From Synechococcus sp. WH 8016 (GTDB taxonomy: Bacteria; Cyanobacteriota; Cyanobacteriia; PCC-6307; Cyanobiaceae): a DNA stretch of 64,000 nt. Positions 20,670 to 29,175 of this stretch are shown here, one piece after another (position 1 is the stretch's first letter; every line of letters begins with the position of its first letter). The stretch is taken from NCBI RefSeq assembly GCF_000230675.1, contig NZ_AGIK01000003.1:186001-250000 (forward strand). The letters are read 5' to 3'. Under the pieces are notes generated by a model that did not search any database, was not told where the DNA came from, and saw nothing but the letters and a program-made list of their open reading frames with translations. Made by a program: the position numbers and the translations under genes.

Positions 20670-21785
20670 ATGCCAAGCCTTTTTCAGAATCTTGTTGGGA
20701 GCCTCTCTGGTGAGTGGAGGCTGAACCTGGAGACGCAGGTCCCCAGGAACGACCTCTACAAAAGTCGCATTGCTTCTTCAAGACCAACCTTGGGTTTCTT
20801 TTTGCTGCTGATCTGTTCAGCGGTGATTGCAACGCTCGGATTGATCTCCAACAGCACCGCGGTGGTGATCGGCGCCATGATCGTTGCCCCGTTGATGGAT
20901 CCAATCCTGAGCCTGGCCTTTGGCCTGGCGATTTCTGACGGGCGATTGGTGAAACGCTCCGCCATCACGGTAATCATTGGCGTTCTCACTGTGATTGGCA
21001 CGGCAACGCTGTTTGGCTGGATCCTTGATGCCAGTGAGGTGAATCGAGAGATCTACAGCCGAACCGCACCCAACCTGATCGACCTCGGCATTGCAGTAGC
21101 TGCAGCCATCGCCGGATCATTCACATTGACCCGTGATCGGTTATCCAATTCGATTGCAGGGGTTGCCATAGCGGTGGCCCTGGTGCCACCGCTATGCGTG
21201 TGCGGGATCGGACTGAGCATGGGCTCAGAAGTCATTGCGGTGTTCGGTCGGGGAAGCGTTGCTGGACTCAGCAATCAGATCTCAGAAGGTTCTTTTTTAC
21301 TCTTCCTGGCCAACCTAATTGGCATCACCGTGGCCAGCTTGATGGTGTTCTTGCTGCAGCGCTATGGCTCCATTCGCCGCAGCTGGCGCAACTTACTGGT
21401 TTGGTTAGGACTCCTTGGCCTGCTGTGCATTCCCCTAGCATCATCACTCCAAGACTTCAGCATTCGCCAAAACATTGACGCTCAATTTGCCACCTTTAAA
21501 GCGGGGCGAGTGAAGCAATTTGAAATGACCGAGAAGAATCCATATCTCTGGAAAAAAGTAAAACTGCTCTACAGCAATGTTCGCGTTGCTAAAAGCAATG
21601 CCACCATTGAGCTTGTCCTCAATGCCCAAGAAGGGCTGATCACACAAAAGGTCATCGACGAACTCCACCAGCGCATCATCACAAGAGCAAGGGAGGATTA
21701 CGGCGTAGACGAAATCCGAGTTAATATTAGTGTTATTCCAAATCAAATCTTCAAATACAACTTCACCGAAGGCAAGAAATCATGA
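20670..21785 (+). CDS. DUF389 family membrane protein
   Basis: 371 residues with about six hydrophobic segments between 35 and 260. It carries the family hallmark STAVVIGAMIVAPLMDPIL at about 62-80 and a matching IAVALVPPLCVCGIG segment near 168. The C-terminal about 100 residues are soluble and helical. The transported substrate, if any, is unknown. The stop codon overlaps the start of the next small gene in ATGA, which suggests translational coupling. It follows ligA by 15 bases. Confidence 0.88.
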   Translation: MPSLFQNLVGSLSGEWRLNLETQVPRNDLYKSRIASSRPTLGFFLLLICSAVIATLGLISNSTAVVIGAMIVAPLMDPILSLAFGLAISDGRLVKRSAITVIIGVLTVIGTATLFGWILDASEVNREIYSRTAPNLIDLGIAVAAAIAGSFTLTRDRLSNSIAGVAIAVALVPPLCVCGIGLSMGSEVIAVFGRGSVAGLSNQISEGSFLLFLANLIGITVASLMVFLLQRYGSIRRSWRNLLVWLGLLGLLCIPLASSLQDFSIRQNIDAQFATFKAGRVKQFEMTEKNPYLWKKVKLLYSNVRVAKSNATIELVLNAQEGLITQKVIDELHQRIITRAREDYGVDEIRVNISVIPNQIFKYNFTEGKKS

Positions 21786-21940
21786 ACTCACCCCAAGCCT
21801 TCCGCTGGATCAAAACAGAGTGTGGTAGAGCCAAGTATGTCGACTTAGCCTCTCGCAACGGCATGACAGCAAAGCTTCGTCTGGGATGGTTTGTGCTGAT
21901 TGCTGCCGTGCGGGACCTTCAAGTTCCGAACCCAGACTGA
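21782..21940 (+). CDS. 52-residue hypothetical protein coupled to the DUF389 gene
   Basis: Starts at ATG 21782 within the stop of the preceding gene (ATGA overlap) and ends at TGA 21938-21940. Short, basic, no membrane span; begins MNSPQAFRWIKTECG. The overlap is the main support. No family recognised. Confidence 0.45.
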   Translation: MNSPQAFRWIKTECGRAKYVDLASRNGMTAKLRLGWFVLIAAVRDLQVPNPD

Positions 21941-22112
21941 AGCTCTCGCTCCCGCAGGCGGATCAACATCAAAAGAGTTAAAGTCATCAAAGAGATCATT
22001 TCTTTATCGACACCTGCCTTATCATTCCTAGGCAAAGAATCAAACCAGCAATTTTACACTTCAACCCATAATTCCCTGCTGAGAAGCAATTGATACGCGA
22101 TTCAATCGTGTT

Positions 22113-22736
22113 TTAAGAAAAGTTGGTTTGTTCATCTGCCAGAGCGCGCTGCGCTGCGCGGCCAACCACCCAAACAACGGCGACTGTGGCCAAAACGCCT
22201 ACCACTCTCAAGATCCAAGCCTGTGCTGAGGCTTCTCCAGCAAGCACCTCACCAAAACGAGCCGCATCACCGGCCAGCGCACCCAAGGCGCAAAACAAAA
22301 TCGTGCCTGGGAGAATGCCAATTAAACCGATGCTGTAATCACGCAAGCTCACCTCACTTAGGCCATAAACCAAATTCAGCAACGAGAACGGAAACGCTGG
22401 AGATAGACGCGTCAACAGCACAAGCTTGAGCCCTTCTCGGCTGACGGCCCTCTCTACAGCTTGAAGCTTTGGATAGTGCGTCAAACGCTGGCTCGTCCAA
22501 TTTCGCAACCAATATCGGCCGAGCAGGAACGCGGCCTCTGCGCCGAGACAGGCCCCCACAAACACAATCAGGCTGCCCCACCAGGTGCCATAAAGAGCTC
22601 CAGCCAACATCGAAGCCCATACCCCTGGAAGCAACAGCGTCACCCAAACCGCATAGAGCGGGATAAAGACCAGTCCACCCAAAGGAGAGCGCAGCCACAG
22701 CATCAATGGCTCAAACCAGGACATTCCCTCAATCAT
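22113..22736 (-). CDS. TVP38/TMEM64-family (VTT/SNARE-associated) membrane protein
   Basis: About 207 residues from ATG 22736; an upstream start gives 216. Four to five hydrophobic segments, with the family core GALYGTWWGSLIVFVGACLGAEAAFLLGR (cited in part) and, later, LLTRLSPAFPFSLLNLVYGL followed by GILPGTILFCALGA. Such VTT-domain proteins are broadly linked to lipid scrambling or transport in membranes. The specific role in cyanobacteria is unknown. Confidence 0.88.
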   Translation of the reverse strand: MIEGMSWFEPLMLWLRSPLGGLVFIPLYAVWVTLLLPGVWASMLAGALYGTWWGSLIVFVGACLGAEAAFLLGRYWLRNWTSQRLTHYPKLQAVERAVSREGLKLVLLTRLSPAFPFSLLNLVYGLSEVSLRDYSIGLIGILPGTILFCALGALAGDAARFGEVLAGEASAQAWILRVVGVLATVAVVWVVGRAAQRALADEQTNFS

Positions 22737-22818
22737 GTGTTCCACACCATCCGAGGCCACCAATCCATGCTGGTGGTTTTGGCGCCAACAGGGATCAAAC
22801 CCACTTTTGCGCTAAAGA

Positions 22819-23895
22819 TTGAACAACTGTTCAAGAGGGATGGAAGCAAACCGCCTTTGTGCCCCGATCAGGAGGAACAGGTACCCCATCGCTCTCCTGC
22901 TATGCACAGCCTTGCTCGGGGGCTGCGGCATGACCGATGGCCGAAGGTCGATCGTGTTGAAGGTGGCTCAAGCAAGCAATGAAAACGAACAACGCTCCCC
23001 CGATCGTTTTGAAGCAGAGCGGAAGATCAGCAAAGATTTTCAACAGCAATTAAAAGAAATGCAGCCTGGGATCAAGCTGCATCCTTCGATTTATCCCGAG
23101 GAGTCTCTCGAGAAGGAGTTGAAAGTTCAAACCAATAGCGGCCTAGGACCAGACCTCGTGATTGCAGATAGCAATCAAGCCTTGAACCTTTTGGCCTTGG
23201 GCCTAACCGAGCCGATCCAGCTGACGAAAGAGCGTCAGAACTTGATTAATCCTGCAGCCCTAGAGCGCGTTAAAACAGCCAGCGGATCTTTAGCGGGACA
23301 ACCGATCTCGCAGTATCTCCAGCTGGCTTGCTTCGATAAACGCAAGCTCAAAAAAGCACCAACAACCCTCAAGGAGCTGTCCGAGGCCAGTGGCAAAGGC
23401 ACGATTTTTGGAATGGTCACCAACCTCCAAGATCTTTACTGGAGCCTCGGCAGTTTCGGGGCTGGAGAAGCGTTAGCCACTTCGTTAGCAGGCAAGAAAG
23501 CCACTGTGGCGGCCCATGCACGACTCACTGAATGGATGCGTTGGCTCAAGGCCTCCAGCTATCAGCAAAATATTGTGTTTTTACCAAATCAAGCCGCCCT
23601 TCGAAAGGCGCTCATCCAAGGCGACATGCATTGGATCAGCTGTTGGAGTTCCCAGCTACCGCAACTCCGTGAAGAGCTCAAAGAGCATCTCGGCATCGCC
23701 CCGTTGCCCAATGGAGACTTTGGTCGTGCAACACCGATCACACGCTTGCAGGTCTGGGCACTTGGCAAAAATTCAAGCAAACGTCAACGGGCCGCAAGTC
23801 TGAACTTGCTGAATTTCATGGTGCAACCCTGGGCCCAAAAACCTATGCCCTCAAATACCGAACGGGCTATCCAGTCAATCCAGCCGCGGCACTGA
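22819..23895 (+). CDS. ABC-type solute-binding lipoprotein, frame disrupted near its end
   Basis: 358-residue open frame for a family 1 extracellular binding protein. It begins with a lipoprotein signal (LLLCTALLGGCG, Cys at about 36) from TTG 22819 or ATG 22840. After WAQK at about residue 341 the encoded tail looks random. In the -1 frame, beginning at the fifth A of 23837-23841, a natural continuation opens (KTYALKYRTGYPVNPAAAL) and runs to TGA 24105-24107. The full protein would be about 428 residues. Either one A is missing or ribosomes slip at AAA. Confidence 0.75.
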   Translation: MNNCSRGMEANRLCAPIRRNRYPIALLLCTALLGGCGMTDGRRSIVLKVAQASNENEQRSPDRFEAERKISKDFQQQLKEMQPGIKLHPSIYPEESLEKELKVQTNSGLGPDLVIADSNQALNLLALGLTEPIQLTKERQNLINPAALERVKTASGSLAGQPISQYLQLACFDKRKLKKAPTTLKELSEASGKGTIFGMVTNLQDLYWSLGSFGAGEALATSLAGKKATVAAHARLTEWMRWLKASSYQQNIVFLPNQAALRKALIQGDMHWISCWSSQLPQLREELKEHLGIAPLPNGDFGRATPITRLQVWALGKNSSKRQRAASLNLLNFMVQPWAQKPMPSNTERAIQSIQPRH

Positions 23896-24107
23896 TCGTC
23901 AGCAAACAGTTACCTCAAGGGTTCAAGGCATTCACTGCAGATGAAAACAAACGGATAACCCGGGGAGACGCGATTGTCTCCGCAATCGACGCCCGACCGA
24001 GATTAGAGAAAGAGATTCAATCAACACTCAATCAGTTGATTTTCGATGGATTATCTCCTGAGAAAGCAGCCTCTGAACTTGAAACCCAGATCAAATCGAA
24101 GCGATGA
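23896..24107 (+). pseudogene. C-terminal part of the binding protein, now in the -1 frame
   Basis: This stretch encodes the natural C terminus of the upstream solute-binding protein in the -1 frame: it joins at 23837-23841 and includes IVSKQLPQGFKAF and a helical LNQLIFDGLSPEKAASELE. It has no start codon of its own with a ribosome binding site. Its TGA overlaps the ATG of the MscS gene (ATGA), as expected for an intact operon before the frame change. Confidence 0.6.
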
Positions 24108-25474
24108 CTCTTTCCATGTCGTACCTCATCACGATCGGCCCCGGGGCCATTGCCAACGAACTCTTGAGCTGGCTCGCCTATCTCAACCGCGGCACCGTTC
24201 TTCTCCAACTGCTGTTGGTTGGCCTTGTGATGGTCGCGGAGAAACGCGGGGCCCTTCGACGGAGAGTGGAGCACAGGCTGCTTCCCGAACACATCCGAGT
24301 GCTGATCGGGCCCATTCTCCTCTTAATGAGTGCAGTCCTTTTCCTCCTGGTGGGCTTGCCATGGGGATTACTGCGCTATTTCGGACTTCTCTGGCTGGGC
24401 TGGATGCTATTTACACCCCTAAAGGCACTGCTTTTAAGGATCAACAAGAAATTTCCAGTTGACGAATTAGAAAGCACATTTTTAAGACCCGTCTACGTCA
24501 TTGTCGCCACCATGTCTTTCATCAGACTGATGGGAAGCACAGAAAACTTGGCGCAAACTCCCGTCGCAAATTTATTTGGTGTTGAACTAACGCTGGGAAG
24601 AATTTACGTGGCAATCATTGCCATCTACGTCATCATGACGCTTTCCTCGAGGCCTGCAACGTTTCTGGCATGGCTTAGTGGGGTGCTGTTTGGAGTCCGC
24701 CCCAGAAACAGACGGGGATTAGAGCTCCTGTTCCGCTACAGCGTGATCATCATTGGCATCATCGGAGTGGCTTACTTCATCGGCATCGACGGCACAGCAT
24801 TCATTGCCATCGCCGGTGGACTGTCGGTTGGAATCGGCTTTGGAGTGAAAGAAATCATCTCCAATTTCATCAGCAGCATCTGGCTGCTGTTTGAAGGGTC
24901 AGTACGCCCCGGAGAAATTTTGATGATCAACGGCGACCCCTGCACGGTGCGCAAACTGGGGCTGAGGGCCACTCAACTAAGGCGTGGACGCGATGGAGCT
25001 GAACTATTAATCCCGAATCAGAACTTCTTCACGCAAGAGGCCACATCCTTCACCGCAACAGAAACATCCAGACGTGACAGCGTAGTGGTTGGTGCCGCCT
25101 ATGAGCACGATCCAGATATCATCGTTGAGCTATTAAAAACAATTGCGAAAGAGCACAAAAAAGTTTTAGAATACCCACCAGTTAATGCATTTGTAATCGA
25201 CTTTGCAGAGTCTTCGATTAATTACAAGGTTCTCTTTTGGGTTTCCAACCCCCTCGATGCATTTGAAGTTGGCAGTGATATACGCCGAACAATCTGGAAG
25301 CAATTTGAACAGAAAGAAATCACCATTCCTTTCCCACAACGTCAGGTCTACCCAATGGAGTGGCCACCAAGCCTTCAACAAAGCCTGCACTCAGCTGGAA
25401 GCGGAGGTGTAATGCCGCAAGGCATACAACCAGAATTGACGGGCAGCGACGAAGAACCCCACAGCAAGGCCTAA
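24104..25474 (+). CDS. MscS-family mechanosensitive channel
   Basis: 456 residues with several N-terminal hydrophobic segments, then the pore-lining and beta domain: DGTAFIAIAGGLSVGIGFGVKEIISNF at about 229-255 (cited in part) and LFEGSVRPGEILMINGDPCTVRKLGLRATQLR in the beta-barrel region. Opens under membrane tension to release solutes during osmotic downshock. The start overlaps the stop of the disrupted binding protein. The last about 28 codons overlap the convergent ABC permease gene by 84 bases; both C termini look natural. Confidence 0.92.
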   Translation: MTLSMSYLITIGPGAIANELLSWLAYLNRGTVLLQLLLVGLVMVAEKRGALRRRVEHRLLPEHIRVLIGPILLLMSAVLFLLVGLPWGLLRYFGLLWLGWMLFTPLKALLLRINKKFPVDELESTFLRPVYVIVATMSFIRLMGSTENLAQTPVANLFGVELTLGRIYVAIIAIYVIMTLSSRPATFLAWLSGVLFGVRPRNRRGLELLFRYSVIIIGIIGVAYFIGIDGTAFIAIAGGLSVGIGFGVKEIISNFISSIWLLFEGSVRPGEILMINGDPCTVRKLGLRATQLRRGRDGAELLIPNQNFFTQEATSFTATETSRRDSVVVGAAYEHDPDIIVELLKTIAKEHKKVLEYPPVNAFVIDFAESSINYKVLFWVSNPLDAFEVGSDIRRTIWKQFEQKEITIPFPQRQVYPMEWPPSLQQSLHSAGSGGVMPQGIQPELTGSDEEPHSKA

Positions 25475-26179
25475 TCCCAGCCACAGCATGGATGCACTTG
25501 CTCGGCCCAGCACAACTTCAGCCGGAACTGTTGTCAGAAAGGCCACCGGAATCACCAAGGTAAACAACAAACGCAAAGGAGCTGGATAGGCCGCTACCGG
25601 ATAGCGGCCTGACGCCAACACAGCTCGCAAAACCTCCGTTGCATTCCAGGTTTTCACAAACCAAATACTGGTCGCTGCAATCAGAAACCAAAGCGAATAC
25701 AGAATCAGTCCACCAGCCAAGAGCATCAACAACACCAGTGCAATGCCTCCCGCCGACAAGGAAGCACCAGCCTGATGTCCGCCCCAAATCACCAAGAACA
25801 ACCCCAGAACAATCTCCGGCAACCCGGCTGGCGAGATGGTCCGCAGTGACAACCAGAACTGACTATCAATCGGCTTTAGCAGCACAAAATCCAGCGTGCC
25901 TTCGCGTACATGGGTCACGATCGACGAGAGGTTGGGGCGTAACCAGGTGCTGGCCATCCCATCGAGAACCGTATAAAAACCCTGAACAATTAAGGCTTCG
26001 TGCCAGCTCCACCCACCCAAAGCCCGTCCTGGTCCAAAAAAAAGAGACAGCATGAACAGGCTGCCAAGCAAACTCAAGCCAACGGCAACGAGCTCAATCA
26101 CAATGTTGAGTTGATACTCCAACTGCGAAGCCACTGCCGTTCCCCAAAATCGCCGCAGACTTTTGAAATAACGCCCCAT
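25391..26179 (-). CDS. ABC-2 type permease, subunit 2
   Basis: 262 residues with about six hydrophobic segments. The N-terminal block MGRYFKSLRRFWGTAVASQLEYQ and HEALIVQGFYTVLDG are typical of the DUF990/COG3694-type permease that pairs with a second permease and an ATPase. It starts immediately after the stop of the next permease gene (25391-26179 then 26180-26977), one transcription unit. Substrate unknown. The 3' end overlaps the MscS gene by 84 bases. Confidence 0.87.
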   Translation of the reverse strand: MGRYFKSLRRFWGTAVASQLEYQLNIVIELVAVGLSLLGSLFMLSLFFGPGRALGGWSWHEALIVQGFYTVLDGMASTWLRPNLSSIVTHVREGTLDFVLLKPIDSQFWLSLRTISPAGLPEIVLGLFLVIWGGHQAGASLSAGGIALVLLMLLAGGLILYSLWFLIAATSIWFVKTWNATEVLRAVLASGRYPVAAYPAPLRLLFTLVIPVAFLTTVPAEVVLGRASASMLWLGLGLAVGFFVAARQFWLYALRHYTSASS

Positions 26180-26977
26180 TCAGGCCCCCATCGCGCTGTA
26201 ACGCCGAACCCCAGCGCGCCAAAGCAGCAGGACCAGCGGCAAAAGCAACACAATCCAAGCCAATTGAATCGCAAATCCAGCCAACAAGTCCACAGGCTGT
26301 TCCGCTAAGACACGCGCCGGAAAGTCAATCAGATAGGGGAACGGCGTCCACTGGGCCAACCTGCGAACCAGGGGTGGAAAAGCGGTAAGAGGAGCCAGCA
26401 GCCCAGACAAGAACAGAAAAGGGATGAACAACAAGCGCTCAAGAGCACTGGCCTTCTCACTCCAAAAGCAAAGAGAAGCAATCAGGCTTTGCATCAGAAA
26501 AGCAATCGAGAAGGCCATCCATGTGGCCAACCAAGCCAGCACAAAGTGACCCAAGGATGGCAACCAAACGGCCTTGGGCTGTATCAAGAAGAAAATCGCG
26601 GTGATGGCCGCAGCAAAAGGCAAACGCGTGAGCTGCTCGCCAAGATGACTCGCCACATAACGCCAGAGCGGATGGAGTGGCTGAAGAAGATAAGGAGACA
26701 ATCTCCCAGAGAGAGCATCCTCTTCAAAGGCATAAATCATCCAAACCACTGAAAACTGGCGCACTAAAAAGGCGCTCAAGAAATAACGATCAAGGCCCAC
26801 TCCATCCATCCCCAACGCTCCACGAGCATCGCTGCCATTCCAAAGGCTGAGCATGATGAAAGGAAGAACACCGGAAAGAGCCCAAAGAGCAATTTCGGCG
26901 CGATATTCCAACATATGGGCGTATTCCGTGCCTAACAAAACCCGAATAATCTTGCGATTGAGTCCAAAAATCCGCAT
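26180..26977 (-). CDS. ABC-2 type permease, subunit 1
   Basis: 265 residues, six predicted membrane spans, COG4587-type. Early block EYRAEIALWALSGVLPFIMLSLWN, and a central LSAFLVRQFSVVWMIYAFEEDALSGRLSPYLLQPLHPLWRY region (cited in part). It overlaps the upstream ATPase gene by one base and adjoins the downstream permease. Together they form an exporter of unknown cargo. Confidence 0.87.
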   Translation of the reverse strand: MRIFGLNRKIIRVLLGTEYAHMLEYRAEIALWALSGVLPFIMLSLWNGSDARGALGMDGVGLDRYFLSAFLVRQFSVVWMIYAFEEDALSGRLSPYLLQPLHPLWRYVASHLGEQLTRLPFAAAITAIFFLIQPKAVWLPSLGHFVLAWLATWMAFSIAFLMQSLIASLCFWSEKASALERLLFIPFLFLSGLLAPLTAFPPLVRRLAQWTPFPYLIDFPARVLAEQPVDLLAGFAIQLAWIVLLLPLVLLLWRAGVRRYSAMGA

Positions 26978-27969
26978 TACAAGCTTCCCTGGCGAAACAA
27001 ATCACCAATCAGCTGGTCGATCGGGGGATCATTCACCTCAAGATCACGGACCTCAAAGCGTTCCAACAACTGAGCCACCACAGCCGTGAGCTCATGGGGC
27101 TGCACACGCAAGTTCACTTCGCAGTCGCAGCAACGATCGAGCCGGCCAAGACCAGCAAACGCCTCAGCCCCAACGGGTGAAGCAAGTTCCAAACGAACAT
27201 GACGCTCGGGTGCGAGCCGAGCCGCCAAGCGATCAAGCGGGCCGTCATGGAACAAATGCCCCTGATGAATCAACAACACACGCGGACAAAGGGCCGTGAT
27301 ATCGGCCATGTAATGGCTCGTGAGCAGCACAGTGGCACCGGTTTTTTGGTTGTAATCAGCCAAAAACTGCCGCACTCTCGACTGCGCATTCACATCCAGA
27401 CCAAGGGTGGGCTCATCAAGAAACAAAACATCCGGCTGGTGAAGCAAGGCAGCGAGAAGCTCAGCTTTCATGCGCTGGCCCAACGACAGCTTGCGAACGG
27501 GACGCGTGAGCTCCTCTCCCAACTCCAATAAATCCGACAGCTCGGAAATGCGGCGCTTGGCATCCCGATCACTAATGCCATAAACAGCAGCATTCACCCT
27601 CAAGGAATCCATCGGCGGCAGATCCCACAACAACTGCTGCTTCTGGCCCATCACCAGAGTGATCCGACGCAGAAAATCAGGATGACGCTTTTGCGGCTGA
27701 TGACCTGCAACGACCACCTGACCAGCACTGGGGTAGATCAACCCACACAACATTTTCAAAGTGGTGGTTTTCCCGGCGCCATTGGCACCAAGAAATCCCA
27801 CCATCTCTCCCGCAGCAATGCTGAAACAGACGTCGCTCACGGCTTGAACGTCACGGTGACGCCGGCGCATGAAGTGCTGCAAGGTTCCACCCAAACCCGG
27901 TTGCTTATCAGCAACTCGGTAAGTCTTGCTGAGGCCCTGAACCTCGATCACAACAGAACCATCAGTCAC
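26977..27969 (-). CDS. ABC transporter ATP-binding protein (COG4586-type exporter)
   Basis: 330-residue ATPase. Walker A GANGAGKTT at about 79-87, signature LSLGQRMKAEL near 168, Walker B DVLFLDEPTLGLD near 190, and an H-loop TSHYM near 225. The N-terminal extension and the LINHQGHLF-type C-terminal region fit ATPases paired with two ABC-2 permeases. It is the first gene of a three-gene leftward operon with 26180 and 25391. Confidence 0.92.
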   Translation of the reverse strand: MTDGSVVIEVQGLSKTYRVADKQPGLGGTLQHFMRRRHRDVQAVSDVCFSIAAGEMVGFLGANGAGKTTTLKMLCGLIYPSAGQVVVAGHQPQKRHPDFLRRITLVMGQKQQLLWDLPPMDSLRVNAAVYGISDRDAKRRISELSDLLELGEELTRPVRKLSLGQRMKAELLAALLHQPDVLFLDEPTLGLDVNAQSRVRQFLADYNQKTGATVLLTSHYMADITALCPRVLLIHQGHLFHDGPLDRLAARLAPERHVRLELASPVGAEAFAGLGRLDRCCDCEVNLRVQPHELTAVVAQLLERFEVRDLEVNDPPIDQLIGDLFRQGSL

Positions 27970-28091
27970 TCGCAGATATAGCGAACGCTATGGCATACCA
28001 AATCAATGAAATTTGAGAAGCCTCAACATTCGGCCTGATCGAATTCAAAACAGAAGGCAGACTGCAAGAGACAGGTCTACACAATGAGGCA

Positions 28092-29165
28092 ATGAAGGAA
28101 CGAATCGTTCAGGACTTGGACGTAATCCACTCCAACACTGGGGTGATGGTTGGCACTCTCGTTCTCCTGCTGCTTTGGCTTGTCCTTGGCCTCATAGAGC
28201 GGAGAGGACAACATCTTGGAGGCCTGATCGCCAAAGCGATCCGACAGCCATTGCTGTTAGGTCTCAGCGCTTCTCTGTATTTGGGCTGGCTAGGACGTCT
28301 CATCGCCAACAACGTTGCATGGCTGGACGGCAGCAACGCTTTAAAACTCTCCGCCACCATCACGATCCTCGCCGTCATGTGGGCGTTGCACCGATTGGGC
28401 CATGCCGTCATGGAAACCAGGCGGTTTGAGCGATGGCTCCATATGGACGACCCGAAAGATCGGGCAATGGCCATCAGCTTTATCGGGCGGATCTTCACGA
28501 TCTTGATTCTCGTGATTGGTGCTGGTGCGTTGATGATCGCTTACGGCGTTCCTGCCACAGCCCTCGCGGCCTTGGGCGGCGGTGCAGGAGTCGGCCTGGC
28601 CTTCGGAACTCAAAACATCTCCCAAAACTTCTTTTCCGGCTTCATGTTGTTCTTTAACCGCCCCTTTAAGGAAGGCGACTGGATCAGCACGGACGGCCTG
28701 GAAGGAACGGTTGAACATATCGGCTGGTATCACACACGTCTACGGACATTTGAGCGACGACCGATGTATATCCCCAACGCAGTATTCGCCACAAACAGCA
28801 TCGTCAATCCTGGGCAAATGTATAACCGCAGGATCCTGGCAAATATTGGCTTGCGCTATGAAGACATCCCTGCAATGGATACCATCACCAAACAAGTACG
28901 CGCACTTCTAAAAAACCACAACGCCATTGACAATGATCAAATCATCTTGGTTCACTTCAACGCATGGGAAAGCTCATCACTCAATCTTCAAGTTTACTGT
29001 TTTACTAAAACCACCGTTTGGCAGGACTACTTAGACATCCAGCAGGAGATTTTTCTGGAAATTGCAAACATCGTGAAGGCAAACAATGCCGACTTTGCTT
29101 TCGACTGCACCACCCTTTATCCAGCACCCAACCTGAAACCAGAGCAGTTATTCCCCGCATCCTGA
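28092..29165 (+). CDS. MscS-family mechanosensitive channel (second)
   Basis: 357-residue small-conductance channel. Three N-terminal hydrophobic segments, then ALAALGGGAGVGLAFGTQNISQNFFSGF (cited in part), where the Gly/Ala packing of the pore helix is visible, followed by NRPFKEGDWISTDGLEGTVEHIGWYHTRLRTF. A second MscS within 4 kb of the first suggests different gating thresholds. Start ATG 28092. It converges with valS, leaving ten bases between the stops. Confidence 0.92.
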   Translation: MKERIVQDLDVIHSNTGVMVGTLVLLLLWLVLGLIERRGQHLGGLIAKAIRQPLLLGLSASLYLGWLGRLIANNVAWLDGSNALKLSATITILAVMWALHRLGHAVMETRRFERWLHMDDPKDRAMAISFIGRIFTILILVIGAGALMIAYGVPATALAALGGGAGVGLAFGTQNISQNFFSGFMLFFNRPFKEGDWISTDGLEGTVEHIGWYHTRLRTFERRPMYIPNAVFATNSIVNPGQMYNRRILANIGLRYEDIPAMDTITKQVRALLKNHNAIDNDQIILVHFNAWESSSLNLQVYCFTKTTVWQDYLDIQQEIFLEIANIVKANNADFAFDCTTLYPAPNLKPEQLFPAS

Positions 29166-29175
29166 CGACCACAAA

